A stretch of DNA of 64,000 nucleotides from NCBI GenBank assembly GCA_028551475.1, contig CM052355.1:248001-312000 (forward strand). The letters run 5' to 3'. Origin of the DNA: Casuarina equisetifolia (Eukaryota > Streptophyta > Magnoliopsida > Fagales > Casuarinaceae). Below the pieces are notes generated by a model. The model saw only the letters and a program-made list of their open reading frames with translations. It was not told the origin of the DNA and did not search any database. The translations under genes and the position numbers were made by a program. Shown in pieces: positions 49,123 to 60,711 of the stretch. Numbering within the stretch: the first letter of the stretch is position 1; each line of letters begins with the position of its first letter.

Positions 49123-51693
49123 TCAACTTCCGCGGAGGGAACGCACACGGTCTTTTATCAAATTCCTCTCCCAATCGGCTATATCCTCAAATGCATATTC
49201 TGGAAGGCTCTCAAATGGCTCTTTCCATGGATCATTCTTAGCCAGATCATAAGTGGCTCCTCGTATTGCTCTTCTATTGGGTCCACAAGGTCTTTTTGAA
49301 GTTAATGTATCGTATGCTGTATTCAGCTGCCACATAACCACAGACCAAATGCTGTTGTGATTTCTGAATGGTTTATCTAAGAAATCGCTGAAACGTTACA
49401 GTCACTCAGTTAAATAGCCAAGCTTCCAAATTCAAAGAAGCTTATGCAAACGCTTAAGCATCGCCTTCCTCAGTACTAAATAGACAAAAAAGTACAAATT
49501 GATGGATTTTCCACATGTAAACGAGTAGATATAGAAATTATACATGAATTTTTCACAAGGAAAGATATAATGACATACAAAAGAATCAGAGAGTTAAGGA
49601 CTCACGTTCATGCCACAGAACCAGAACATATATGCAATTGCGACAGCTGGGGCCCTTCCTAGTCCTGCCGTGCAGTGCACAAAAATCTTTCCTTTTCCCT
49701 CAGAAATGGCCCATTCCAATGATGAAACAGCTTTAGGTAATCCACTCCTCAACGAATCCGGATCAAAATCTCTTGCCTACAGTGCATCGACAACTACTGT
49801 AAGGAAAATACCCAAAAGCACCAGAACTTGTCAATGTGATTGACAAATCAGTAGCTTTATACAGCTGATACTTGAAAAAATCGAACAAACCATTTGTCGG
49901 GAAGATTTTCTAGTTTCAAGCACATCTTTTCTACGAATTTTATATTCACAAGTACAACAAGTGCATACAAATTGATGAAAAGTAGAAACTAATCATCACT
50001 GTCTAGCTATGACTAGAAAGCTAGTCAAGTTGATCGAGAAGTAATAGGAGATCATGTCAGTCTGCATAGTGGGACCTTCCAAAGATCATACCAAAGTATA
50101 GTGGACATGCTATACGTTAACTAATAGTGCTACAATAAAAGTTTCCTTACAGGCCTCCTCATGTGACGGATTCCAACTTTTTGACATCTTTTTACTATTG
50201 ATTGCAAGTCAATACCCCAATATTCAACGTCTTTGTCCTGCTGCAAGTTCAGAATATATGCCACATTCTGTTCCTGTCTTAGGTGATCTATGTCTTCAGG
50301 TTTCTGAGGTTGAGAGCCCACAATCAGATTATCAGTTATCAGAGTGTAGTTCATGCCTGCACAAAAATAAATTCAGAAGCCTGGAAAAATAACCTGTTCC
50401 TTCCTTTCTTTGATTGGAATGCCAGTTCATGGCCATGTATATCAAAGGCATAATCCAAATCCCATAATTCAAAACTCTTTCCTTTTTGTACTAAATCCTT
50501 GTCTAGTTACCTCCAATAAAAAGATCCCAGAATCTTTTCTATCAAAAAAGCGCAGCAAACTGACTGTGCTTGCTGAGGAATAAACCATTACTCCAGACAA
50601 GCAAATATGGTCTACCACGAGTTTTTCCAAACATTCAAAAACATTTACTCAAAAAGGAAGAACAGAAAAATAAGAATCAATTATTCATTAAACAAGAAAA
50701 AATTGAAGAAAAAAAAGAAGAAGAAGAAGATGGCCCGATGGCCCAATGCAGAATTTTTTATTGGCATCTTCCCCAACTTTTTTCGGCGCAATAGAAATGC
50801 ATTGCACTGGCAAGCTAGCGTGACAAGCACTTAGAGAAGTTGCTCTTCTAGCACCTCCTGTATTTCTCATAGGTGAAGAAAGCATTTGTTATCTTTTTAT
50901 TGAAAAAGAAAGGAAGCACCCATTATTTTTATTCACTCGTCTGGAAGGCATCTTTATCTTAAGACTCAATCATATTATCCGACTCCAGTTAGGATCAAAA
51001 GTGGCCACAAGATCCGGATCATTCCAGTATCTTACAATAAAATACAGATTCAACAGTTGCAAGATAAACTAACACGGAAAGGCCGACAAAGGGAAAAGGA
51101 AACAAGAAAAAGGACTTTCAGTAGTGCAGATTCGAATTGGAGCACCAGCAAAAGGCAGGAATGAAACCCCTTGTTAATAGCCGATGAAACTAAACAATAT
51201 GACAGGATCCCATCATCCAGTATACTATAATAAATCAAAATACCAGGCCACTACCCGCGTCAAAAATCCTCATTTCCACATGATTAACAAACTTACGACG
51301 AGAAACATACCATTAGAACAAGAGAAGTCCATTCGTGGTGGTGGAGGACCAAAGTCCTAACTTGCAATAAAAAAATGAATCACCAAGAAGAAAAACTAGT
51401 CGAGTAGAAGAGAGCTGACCAAGATCGTGGTGGTACTCATAAGGGTTCCTCATCATCCTCTTCATCGCAGTGTTGTACTCTTCCATTCTGTTAGTGGAAC
51501 TGTTGGGTCTACGGCTAGTGGGATTCTGCTCAATCCCACTACTACTCTCAGTCTCCGGTAGCTTGCAATAAATCTTTCTCGATTTCCAGGCATTCTTCGA
51601 AATGGACACCAAGAGATTGCACATCCTCTTACCCTCAATAGGAGCTATAAGAATTGAAGGAGAACAATACCAAATGTTAGTAACACTTCCCAT
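49123..51693 (-). CDS. LSF2: Phosphoglucan phosphatase LSF2, chloroplastic
   Basis: Removes phosphate, mainly at C3 of glucose, from starch during its breakdown in plastids. Exons in order: 51420-51693, 50151-50356, 49606-49776, 49123-49326. All are GT-AG and in frame, giving 284 aa (Arabidopsis LSF2 has about 282). The first ~75 residues form a transit peptide and low-similarity stretch. The conserved part starts MEEYNTAMKRMMRNPYEYHH. Then come GSQPQKPEDIDHLRQEQNVA, the dual-specificity phosphatase loop HCTAGLGRAP (catalytic Cys195, Arg201) and ASN-like RGATYDLAKNDPWKEPFESL, which forms the C-terminal motif. No carbohydrate-binding module is present, as expected for LSF2 as opposed to SEX4 or LSF1. 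It is followed on the same strand, ~2 kb upstream, by AZG1, as in Arabidopsis. Confidence 0.95.
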
Positions 51694-51957
51694 GTTGCTT
51701 TACTCCTGGGTCTTCCAAGGTACCACCTCTCAGCTTTGCTTCTGCGACTGTGGAATCGTTTGTCTGGTCAGATTTTGTGCAGAGGAACGAGGAAGGTTTT
51801 AGGCCCTTTGGGTCGCACGGCAGACCGGTTTTTTAGGCCGAAACAGTGAAGAAAACCCTTTGGGCCTACGTCCAGGATTGGATCTAGCAGCACAGAAGGA
51901 ATAAGAAATTAAAATTCCAAAAAAAAAAAAAAAAGAGTAAAAGGCTTAAGATAGAAA

Positions 51958-51980
51958 TATATAAATAAATAAATAAATAA

Positions 51981-52019
<39 letters not shown>
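51958..52019 (+). repeat. Compound (AAAT)n(AT)n microsatellite
   Basis: About seven AAAT units run into about 17 AT units. Such a run is likely polymorphic. Confidence 0.95.
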
Positions 52020-52024
<5 letters not shown>

Positions 52025-52203
52025 ATATCTTAATGCCACCAATAAGATCTTGCCTATCAACTCGTCCCTACGTGTGAACTCTCCAAGCTCTTAGTCTTTC
52101 AATGATCCAGAGGTATCACAAGAAGCTCGATCTTAAAACTCAAATCTTAACCACTAACCAACACGTCTCCTGAACTTCCGAAAAAGTGACAATGACTACA
52201 CAT

Positions 52204-52232
52204 GGTTCTGGTTCTGGTTCTGGTTCTGGTCC
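52204..52232 (+). repeat. (GGTTCT)n minisatellite
   Basis: About five copies of a six-base unit. Confidence 0.85.
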
Positions 52233-52874
52233 TGTGTAGCTGTTTTCGATAAACTTTTACATTAATTAGCTTTTTAAAAGTTTCTATTGCCATGTGTAGC
52301 GGGCCTCTACTCTCTTTTGCATGGCTTGTTTCTCTTACAAGTTAAAAAGACTAGATAATATTTCTCAATCGACACATAGCACCTTTTGACCTGGTGGGGA
52401 AACATTTTAGTTTAGTCATGTCCACACACGACACATAGCTCCATGTTCCTTGTCGGATCATCCCCTACGCAAGAATCTGTTCTGTGCCGAAAACCTCCCC
52501 TCCTCTTTATCACGAAGCAAAGAGAATCATCGTTCACGTTCGAAAGATGTGTGACAAATATGAGGTAGCCACCCCATCCATCCTGTCGCAAAGCCGAGAA
52601 TCATCCCCCTGCACGGACACTCAGTACGTGTTGAGACGTTCCAATTTGTACCCAAAAAGCTATGTGATTCCCTTTGTAAACTCCCGTGAACAAAACGCCA
52701 GGAGGGACAGGTGTTTCTTATCATCCTTCCTTTATTTCATTTTCCTCGGGCATCACTTCTTGGTACCCCCCATCTGCCTTATCTTAAAGCCCCATCCAAA
52801 AAGGAAGTTCTTATTTGTGGGTGTCTTTTTCCCTTTTCTGCATTAACATCTGTCGAAAGGAACCACTTCGGGCG

Positions 52875-52899
52875 GGAATGGGAATGGGAATGGGAATGG
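52875..52899 (+). repeat. (GGAATG)n short tandem repeat
   Basis: Four copies of GGAATG in the LSF2-AZG1 spacer. Confidence 0.85.
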
Positions 52900-53659
52900 A
52901 TTGAAACTCGTCAAACAAACCCCAGGTTGGAGATTAAAAGGTTCTTCCCACACAGATTCAATAATTGTACAAAAGAGACTCCAAAACTCGATCTCGTGTA
53001 GGGGGTGGGGGGACCAAGGGCCTAGAAAAAGCAAGGGTGTCATTGTTCTCAAGGGACAGCGACTGGGTGCAAAATAAATACCCTATTAAAACTACTACTA
53101 CCTTCGACCTCAATGATTAACTCTATGCTCTGTCATGTATGTAGCCCTCAAATCTCAGCTAGAAAAAAAGATTATCTCGGCAAATAGAATAAAGTAACGG
53201 AATAAAAGCAACAGTAGGACAAGTTAACCCAGAATCAAAGTTTTTGAGTAACAAATAGTCAATTGTTAAGTTATTCCCTTATTGACGACATATGCCTATA
53301 TCTTGATAATTAAAAACCCAAACATTGTTTCCTATTTAAACATGAGGGTTTTTATTTTTTATTTTTTTTTAATCTTTTTTTATCTTTTCTATCTATCTCT
53401 TCTCAATGCATAAAAAACCACGACTTTTGAGATCATATAAAAAAGTACCAATATTCAACCATGTATAACTTGAATAAACCCTATTGTCAAACCACGATGC
53501 ATACATTGTGAGAAGAGAAAAAAAAAAAAAAAAAAAAAACAGAGTAGACGTGATATTTACAAACTCCACGACTCCGAACCCATTTCTTCCAAATGAAAGA
53601 TTGAAATTTCTTGAAAATTGACAAGAATGTAATAAGTAAGAAGATAACAGGCGGAGAAG

Positions 53660-55402
53660 TTAAACTTCGAGTGCTTTTTCCTCGTGTGCGCCATTGACTT
53701 CTATGCTCTCTCCCTTCACCCCGCGGAGCTTCACCAGAAGAGCCTGCGTCCAGTCCAATAGATGCAAAACTATGTAGGTCCCAATGCCACCTATTAGCCC
53801 ATACGCTATCGAATAAGTCAAAGGCATCAAAATCAACGTCGCAAAGGCGGGGATCGCCTGCCGCATATCGTCCCACTCGATCTCCACCACTGATCTCATC
53901 ATCATCACGCCCACTAATATTAACGGCGGGCCCACCGCCCACGCTGGAATCGACGCCAGCAGCGGCGTGAAGAAAAACGCCAAGAAGAAATACCCCGCCG
54001 CCGTTAGCGCCGTCAGCCCCGTCCGCCCGCCTTCCCTGATCCCTGTGGACGATTCGATGAACGCCGTCACCGGCGAGGTTCCAAGCAAGGACCCCACCAC
54101 AATGGACGTGGCGTCCGACATGAAAGCGAAGTATTGGCCCTCGAAGTCTCCGTTTTCGTCTACGAAACCGGCGAAACGGGCCATGGAATACAGCGTTCCG
54201 GTGGTGTCGAGAATGTCAACGTACAGAAAAGTGACCAATGCTTGCCAAAAGGAACCTTTTCCGATATCCTTAAAGCTTAGTGCTCCGGCTGTACTCTTAA
54301 TGCTATGCATATCAACCACCCTCTTGAAATACTGGTACGCCGTGTTACCCGCGGAAGTGTCAGGAAAAGCCGTTACCTTGGTGTGGCGGAACCAGGAGAT
54401 GCCGGTCACGAATATTATTCCGTAGATCATAGCACCCTTGACGTCCTTCACGAGGCAGTAAGCGATAATTACAAAGCCGACGATGCCAAGCCAGAATGTC
54501 GGGCTCTCCATGGTGCCGTGGAGGCATAACATACCGGCGGAGACGGTGCCGCCGGGGAGCAAACTGACGGTTCCGTTAGCATCGGTTATGACAGGGGCTA
54601 GCGAGGCCTTATAGGCAGCGGGGCAAGCTCCGAGTGTCACTATGGTCGACGAGCTGTACCCGATCAATCCAATCCCTTGGTTGCTCTGCAACCCGATAAA
54701 GGCTAAGAAGAGACCGATACCAGCGGAGGAGCTAATACGGACGGGTTTCGGTATAAGTTTGGCGAGCTTGGCGCGCAACCCGATCGAGGAGATTGCCAAG
54801 AAGATAAGGCCTTCTATGAAGACGGCAGCTAAGGCGCTTCTGTAGGGGACGGATCCCGACCCGTGAAAGCCGACGACTGTGTAAGCAAAATAGGCGTTGG
54901 TCCCCATACCCGGAGCCAGGGCGAGAGGAAGGTTTGCAAAGGCGCCCATTATCACACAGCCGATGAGAGACGAGGCCACGGTGGCTACTATCAAGTCCTT
55001 GCGCACTTTCTGGAGGCAGTCCGTGTAGCCAGGGTTTACCGGATCGAACTTGCAGGACTCGTCTGGCTGGATGACCCGGAGGTTGCCGCCGGCACAGTTG
55101 TCGACGGAGATGGAGGAATTAGAGCAGAAAGGAAGACAGTCGGAGACAGAGCAGGTGCCACCAGAGTCCGTGAGTATGGAGGCGTTGACGGCAAGGATGT
55201 AGGCCATGGTGAGGAACGTAGCCGTGCCGGCCCGGAGCTCGGTGGTGAACGTGGAGTTCCTCTCAGCTAGCTTGAAGCGCTTGCCGACCCAGCTGTTGGC
55301 CACATACGTATTCAACCTAGTGAGCGGCTTATGCTTTGAGCGCCGCGAAGGTGGCAGTGGCGGCGGCGGCGGCGGCGTCGGCGTTTGAACCTCCATCACC
55401 AC
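53660..55402 (-). CDS. AZG1: Adenine/guanine permease AZG1-like (NCS2 family)
   Basis: A plasma-membrane proton-linked transporter of adenine and guanine in the nucleobase-ascorbate/AzgA family; Arabidopsis AZG1 also imports cytokinin, from memory. A single uninterrupted exon gives 580 aa, close to Arabidopsis AZG1. The N-terminal ~40 residues have a poly-Pro run ([12 protein letters not shown]) then basic residues. The core begins [20 protein letters not shown]. Signatures are [40 protein letters not shown] and [20 protein letters not shown], together with about 12-14 hydrophobic helices. The Cys/Asp-rich loop [19 protein letters not shown] near residues 85-105 matches plant AZG proteins. 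The coding region is GC-rich compared with the AT-rich flanks and has long open frames on the opposite strand as a result. The start is the first ATG; a Met at codon 3 is also possible. Confidence 0.96.
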   Translation of the reverse strand: MVMEVQTPTPPPPPPLPPSRRSKHKPLTRLNTYVANSWVGKRFKLAERNSTFTTELRAGTATFLTMAYILAVNASILTDSGGTCSVSDCLPFCSNSSISVDNCAGGNLRVIQPDESCKFDPVNPGYTDCLQKVRKDLIVATVASSLIGCVIMGAFANLPLALAPGMGTNAYFAYTVVGFHGSGSVPYRSALAAVFIEGLIFLAISSIGLRAKLAKLIPKPVRISSSAGIGLFLAFIGLQSNQGIGLIGYSSSTIVTLGACPAAYKASLAPVITDANGTVSLLPGGTVSAGMLCLHGTMESPTFWLGIVGFVIIAYCLVKDVKGAMIYGIIFVTGISWFRHTKVTAFPDTSAGNTAYQYFKRVVDMHSIKSTAGALSFKDIGKGSFWQALVTFLYVDILDTTGTLYSMARFAGFVDENGDFEGQYFAFMSDATSIVVGSLLGTSPVTAFIESSTGIREGGRTGLTALTAAGYFFLAFFFTPLLASIPAWAVGPPLILVGVMMMRSVVEIEWDDMRQAIPAFATLILMPLTYSIAYGLIGGIGTYIVLHLLDWTQALLVKLRGVKGESIEVNGAHEEKALEV

Positions 55403-57111
55403 GTAGAAGAAACTCTGCTCCGGGAGCTTTGTTCAAGGTTACCCTTTAGTGCACCGCGTGTCTCCAAGTACAGAGCTGCATATAAGGGAAGGGATTCAGC
55501 GTTTGACACGGAGATTGAGTGCAGAAATAATAAGGGGATAATTTTCCAAAATTTTAAAATAGGACGGAATCCCAAGGATTCCAATTGGTTAATGATTCTA
55601 CTTCTTCTTTTTTAGTTAGCTTCTTTCCCGGAATTCAAATGCTGAACCATTTTCTTTTCTCTCTAATTTCATTGCTAAGCCCTTGAATAATAAAATAACG
55701 TTTGGAAAAGCTGATTGTAGCCGGACGACAATTGCATCACAGGAGTCTAAATTAGCAACCTCCACTCCATGACTTTTTTATTAGCTCATGAGTAAAATGA
55801 GCTTTTTCTTTTTCTTCCCTACTTTCTATCTGTTTTTATCCGACTCAAGTGTTTCACAATTTTAGAGAAGAAAGTATTTTAAATTTTAGATTAAGTATTT
55901 TTTTAGTCCTTTAAGATGAAGACATGAAAATTTCATATTAAAAATATATAATTTTTTAATAATTGACTTTCGAATTGTACTCGAAAATTTGTAATATTGT
56001 TATATTCGAAATCAAGTTGATTCGTCAGGACGCACGTTAGACTTTAAAACCTTCAAATAAGAATAGATATATACCTAATATTATTTATATATCGGCGGCT
56101 AGGGAGAACAGACATGTTATATAGGAGTTCCGGCGAGTTTGACCGTAGGTGTGAAACCCCCCCCATGCCTTGCTTGCGGGTTCCAATTTCCAACTTTCCG
56201 CTTGAAACTGGGGGAGACAGCGACAGCTAATAAAAACCGGCGGGATCGGGTTGACCTCGGCCACAGATTGATTTTATAGCTACCCTGGAAAGAAACTTGC
56301 ACGTCTTCCGCTTCGCTTCACACATGCTCGCATGCACCGGCCCCCAATAAACATCCATGAAGCATACAAGTTGGATTAGAAAAAAGTGCAGCAACGAGAA
56401 TCTCTGCGCTTCTGAAATCTCGCCTGCGTTCATACACATGTGGGACAGTTTACGTCCATGGCATGATACGCCTTCGGGGTTCTCATATACTCACTGGTGA
56501 GCCGAGCAAGGGTCAAAGTGCATCATCCTCCACCTCCACCTCCACCTTTCCAGGATCTGCAGTATATTCCTGATTTCTTTTTGGCCAGCTGAGTTCCAGC
56601 CCCCCAGTTGCTAACAAACTGAATCCGGTTGACATCTTCTTTCTCAATTGCCGGGTAAAAAGGAAACCGGATTAAGCGAATGACAAGAGTTTTGAGTCCA
56701 GATTTGGGTTGAAAATGATGGTCTGAGTATCACGTTGTTAATAATTTGGTGCCGATCTTCTTTACAACGTCAGTACTTGTTCTGGTTTTATGATAATACA
56801 TGCTAACATCTTAGCTTGAAATATGGGTCATCTTCTCTTTTAATGATCGGTTGACAGGAGTTCGAATTAAGATTTACGTTAAAAACAATGTGGATGAGTA
56901 ACAGTAAGTTGATATATGGTTTTCTGCACACATGGAGTGTCTCATATCTTAATAATTGATTTTAGAGTGCAAATTAAGTCTATATTAAATAATTTAAACC
57001 AGTGACTCGAATTGAGATTACCAAGCATGCTGATTCGGTTTGATGCATACTGTTTTAGATGAATACTGAAAAGGAGAGAACCTAACTAGAAAAGCCGGTG
57101 AAAAATAATTT

Positions 57112-57157
57112 AAAATAATAATAATAATAATAATAAATAAATAAATAAATAATAAAT
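57112..57157 (+). repeat. (AAT)n/(AAAT)n microsatellite
   Basis: About eight AAT units followed by about five AAAT units. Confidence 0.9.
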
Positions 57158-57677
57158 GCATTGTGTTTTGGATATTAATCACTTCCTTGTGCTGGAGAGC
57201 ATCATTCGACCACTCGAAGTGGGATTGCACAAGGCGATGTGATATTTTCTTTTGGATGATCATGACAACCACCAGGGAATGTATGTGGTGGAATTTGGCA
57301 TAAAGCTGAGACTCCTATTCGATATTCAAACAGCTGTTACAGCTTTTCTGTTCCATTATTTCTAGGTCAAGTTTTGTCTGGTAAATGGATCTTACAATCA
57401 GGATGGAAAGCGATGGCAAAGGGGATAACTGGACTTGGGAACCACACAAGAACACGGCTTTAGTCGTCCCCCCATTGTTGTCCCACTTGTGTAATCATTT
57501 CATCCAGCGGTACAAGGACGATCAACTTGCATCATAGAATCAAAGAACTCAATGATCAGAATGGGTACCTCTAATGACAACTTTATCGCACTGTTTCTTG
57601 AATTTCTTATTCCTTAATCACACGGGTTTCACTGACTCCCACCTAACTTTATCAAAAGCGAGACAAGTGCAGTTCCA

Positions 57678-57680
57678 GGA

Positions 57681-57720
<40 letters not shown>

Positions 57721-57724
57721 AAAG
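57678..57724 (+). repeat. (AAAG)n microsatellite
   Basis: About eleven tetranucleotide copies. Confidence 0.95.
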
Positions 57725-59097
57725 GCACAAGGTCGTAAATAATTACACAATGGAAAAAACCAGTGATAACTACGACTAAAAAAGAAAGCTCAGGACGGAC
57801 CCACAACTTCCCGGAAAGGGCCGCGCGAACCGGATTGAGAGATCCTTTTGCCGGGATGAACTACCTGTTTGCTGAGGTTACTGAAAGGTGATTTGAAGTG
57901 AAAGTACAAGCTGCTTTGTCTCCGATGTCCCAATTCTCCACCTCCTTTGCTGTTTCGGAGCATCAAAAGATTCAGGCTTTCTTCTCTGGATTTTCACAAA
58001 TACAGGGTGCTTCTCCACTTTTCAAAAAATACCTTTTAATTCTTCTGCTTCTTCTATCTTAAACTCACCTCGATACCTGCTGTTTTGACTCCCCTTCCAA
58101 GAACAGAAAGGAGGCCGAAACAGTAGCCAATTATGGTCATAAGAGTAGATCGAGGCTAGAGTTTGGTGCAGCCTTTTACAAACTGGTGTTATTAGTGTTC
58201 TGCCTACGGAAGACGGTGCCGTCGTTGACTTTCGTGGAAAAGGAGAAAAATCTCTCTTTCTAATTAAAACATCTAATAATAATACTCACAAACAATCAAG
58301 GGCTTTCTACTATAAGGCTATTATTATTATTATTTTATTTTATTTTTTTTTTTTTTGGCAGAGTTATCTTACTGATATAATATTAAAAATAATTTTATTT
58401 GATATTGACACGTAATCTTCGTCAAAATTCGTGTTCAAAGATAGCCATTTGTCATTCTTAAATTTGATTTACTATATTTCATTTGATCACTTGTAAACTA
58501 TTCCTCATAAATTAAATACCCATTATTCATATAATCCAAGTGGCAATCTCTGATGGGGTGCTCAAAAGTTGAGGGAAGGCAGATATTTAAAGCAACGAGG
58601 CAGATGGGATATTTTAGAGAAAAGGAGAACATAATCCGACACTGAAGTGGGGGAACAAATCCGGGTTGGAAACCATACGTGATAAGATGAGTCTCTTTTC
58701 TCTTTTTTTCTGTCTTCTTCTTTTGTCTGAGTAACGCTCTGGAAGGACATTTTTTCTTATTCTCTAGGTATTTTATCGTATTATGCGACATGTAGGTTCA
58801 CAACCGAGTAAAAAAAAAAAAAAGAGATAAGAATAATTAATTTCTTAGGTGGGATTAAATTTTCTAATATAGTTTTGAAACATAAATTTTTTTTTTTAAA
58901 AGTATATAAGAGTACTTGTAATGTGTCTCAATGAAAAGTTATTATTTTATATATTATTATTAATTTTATTTTATGTTGAAGCGTAAAATCTTGATTGAGA
59001 AGATAAAAATCAGATTCTTTTATGATTATAAGGGAAGTCGTTTTCTGGAACATGCTGAATTGCAGCAAAATATGGATACTCGAACTCATTTGTCCAT

Positions 59098-59110
59098 CTG
59101 TCTCTCTCTG

Positions 59111-59145
<35 letters not shown>

Positions 59146-59147
59146 GT
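59098..59147 (+). repeat. (CT)n/(GTCTCT)n microsatellite
   Basis: A mixed CT and TGTCTC repeat of about 50 bases. Confidence 0.9.
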
Positions 59148-59404
59148 GGAAAATGCAGCTCGTTTTTTCCAATAAATTTGGTGTCAAAGTCTTTCCAGAA
59201 GGCTCGTTGAGCTCGCCACACCAACGATTGTATAGCCAATACGGATTGGATTGGATTACAAAGAAGCGGCCAGGATGGCGTTGGAAAAGGAGGTCGTCGG
59301 AGCTTTTAAAAATATGTGCCTAATGCTCTCCTGCGTCGTGTTGTGGTCATGCCAGTTGTTGCCATGAAAATTATTTGGAACTTCGTTTTCTTCTCTCTTT
59401 TTCC

Positions 59405-59406
<2 letters not shown>

Positions 59407-59444
<38 letters not shown>

Positions 59445-59446
59445 TG
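59407..59446 (+). repeat. (CTTT)n microsatellite
   Basis: About ten CTTT units; the reverse complement of the AAAG run at 57678, in the opposite orientation. Confidence 0.95.
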
Positions 59447-60711
59447 CCATCAACCAGAAATGATCTTTCTTTAAGTCTTCACCACCAAAGTTTGATGGAT
59501 TCCTGAAAATCAGAAAGACAGCTGCTGCTGAAACTTCCAAAATAGTAGCTCGGAGCACCTTTCATTTTTTGTGCTATTACACGAATTTCGAATTTCCTAG
59601 TATGAAATTACCTAAAAGTTTAAATACTCAACTTAAAAGTTAATTTAATTATTGAAATATTATTTTAATCATTTAAAATTTATTTTAAAACTCTCATCTA
59701 AACATATCTCTCATTCGTTATCATCCTCCAGCAGTTTATTTTTAACCTTCCCGCCGTCCAGTTTTGTCTTCAGAACTACGAGATCCTGAAAATGACTTTA
59801 AACATGTCTGACATACATTATCATCCATTCTTTTTCTTGTTGGACTATTTGTTTATCTAGCGTTTGCTTTTGTTTTCCTTCCTCTACATGGAGCCATCTT
59901 ATGGGGCCATGCTCTCACGCTGGCCTTTTTCTAGTTGCAAAATAAGCTTCACGCGTCTGTCCAGTAACACCTCACCACTGTGATTCAGTTTAAAAAATCC
60001 TTAAAACTGTCTTAGAACTTAGAACCTAAGGTTTGACCACAGTATTTCATTGCAAGGCTAATTTGTTGACTAAACTGAGTTCTTCTGTCACTTGTGAATT
60101 ACGTTGGCTCATAATAATGGTTGTTCAAGTATCTTGAATTAGTATCTTTATTAATATGTTCGAGTACTTTTTTCTTTTAACAACTAGTTCTGACAAAGGA
60201 AATTGAACTCTTTTTTTAACAAACGCGATAGGGTAGTTTGAAAGAGTGTTTATTAGGTAGGCAATAGAGGAATACAGTTTCCTGTAACTTGGAGGTTAAG
60301 TTCCATCAGTCTCGACCATCACAACAATTATAGTTATAGTCCTCTGCTGGTATATTGGGATGGGATAGTTACACATGTCGAATGCAGTGTCTACATTTTG
60401 TGATGCATATTTAGAGCAATCATGCATGTAAACCCGATACAGAATCCATATAAGCACTGCTCGGGAAATAACATACTGAAGCATTGGACTTTTAGATTAG
60501 AGAAATTGCATTCCTTCATTAATTACATATCAGAGATCAAGCTTTATCCAAAGTTTATCCAAGGCCTAACTTCATCATAAGGAATTATACCTGCTAAAAG
60601 AATTGCTTAGAAATATTTTTCTCCACCATTTGGGAACTATTACATTCAAGTGAATGATCAAGGGCTGGAAAGGAGGCTAATGTTACAAAAACTCCAAAAA
60701 GAAGGTTGCTT

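Larger units (their letters stand above)
51694..53659. other. Upstream region of LSF2 and 3' region of AZG1
   Basis: About 2 kb with no recognised gene. It contains an AAAT/AT microsatellite (51958-52019), a short GGTTCT repeat (~52204-52232), a GGAATG repeat (~52875-52899) and a poly-A run (~53518-53539). The bases nearest 51694 should hold the LSF2 promoter. Confidence 0.5.
55403..60711. other. Gene-free 5.3-kb region rich in simple repeats
   Basis: No gene recognised on either strand. It contains AAT/AAAT, AAAG, CT/GTCTCT and CTTT microsatellites (listed separately), a poly-T run near 58336-58358 and long AT-rich tracts. The first few hundred bases should contain the AZG1 promoter (a TATA-like TTATATG on the minus strand near 55480). 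The right end should hold the uroporphyrinogen decarboxylase 3' UTR. Confidence 0.6.

Noticed and set aside
53967-55270. Several open frames on the plus strand across AZG1
   Set aside because: They are antisense to the intact 580-aa AZG1 coding region and have no motifs; GC richness explains them.
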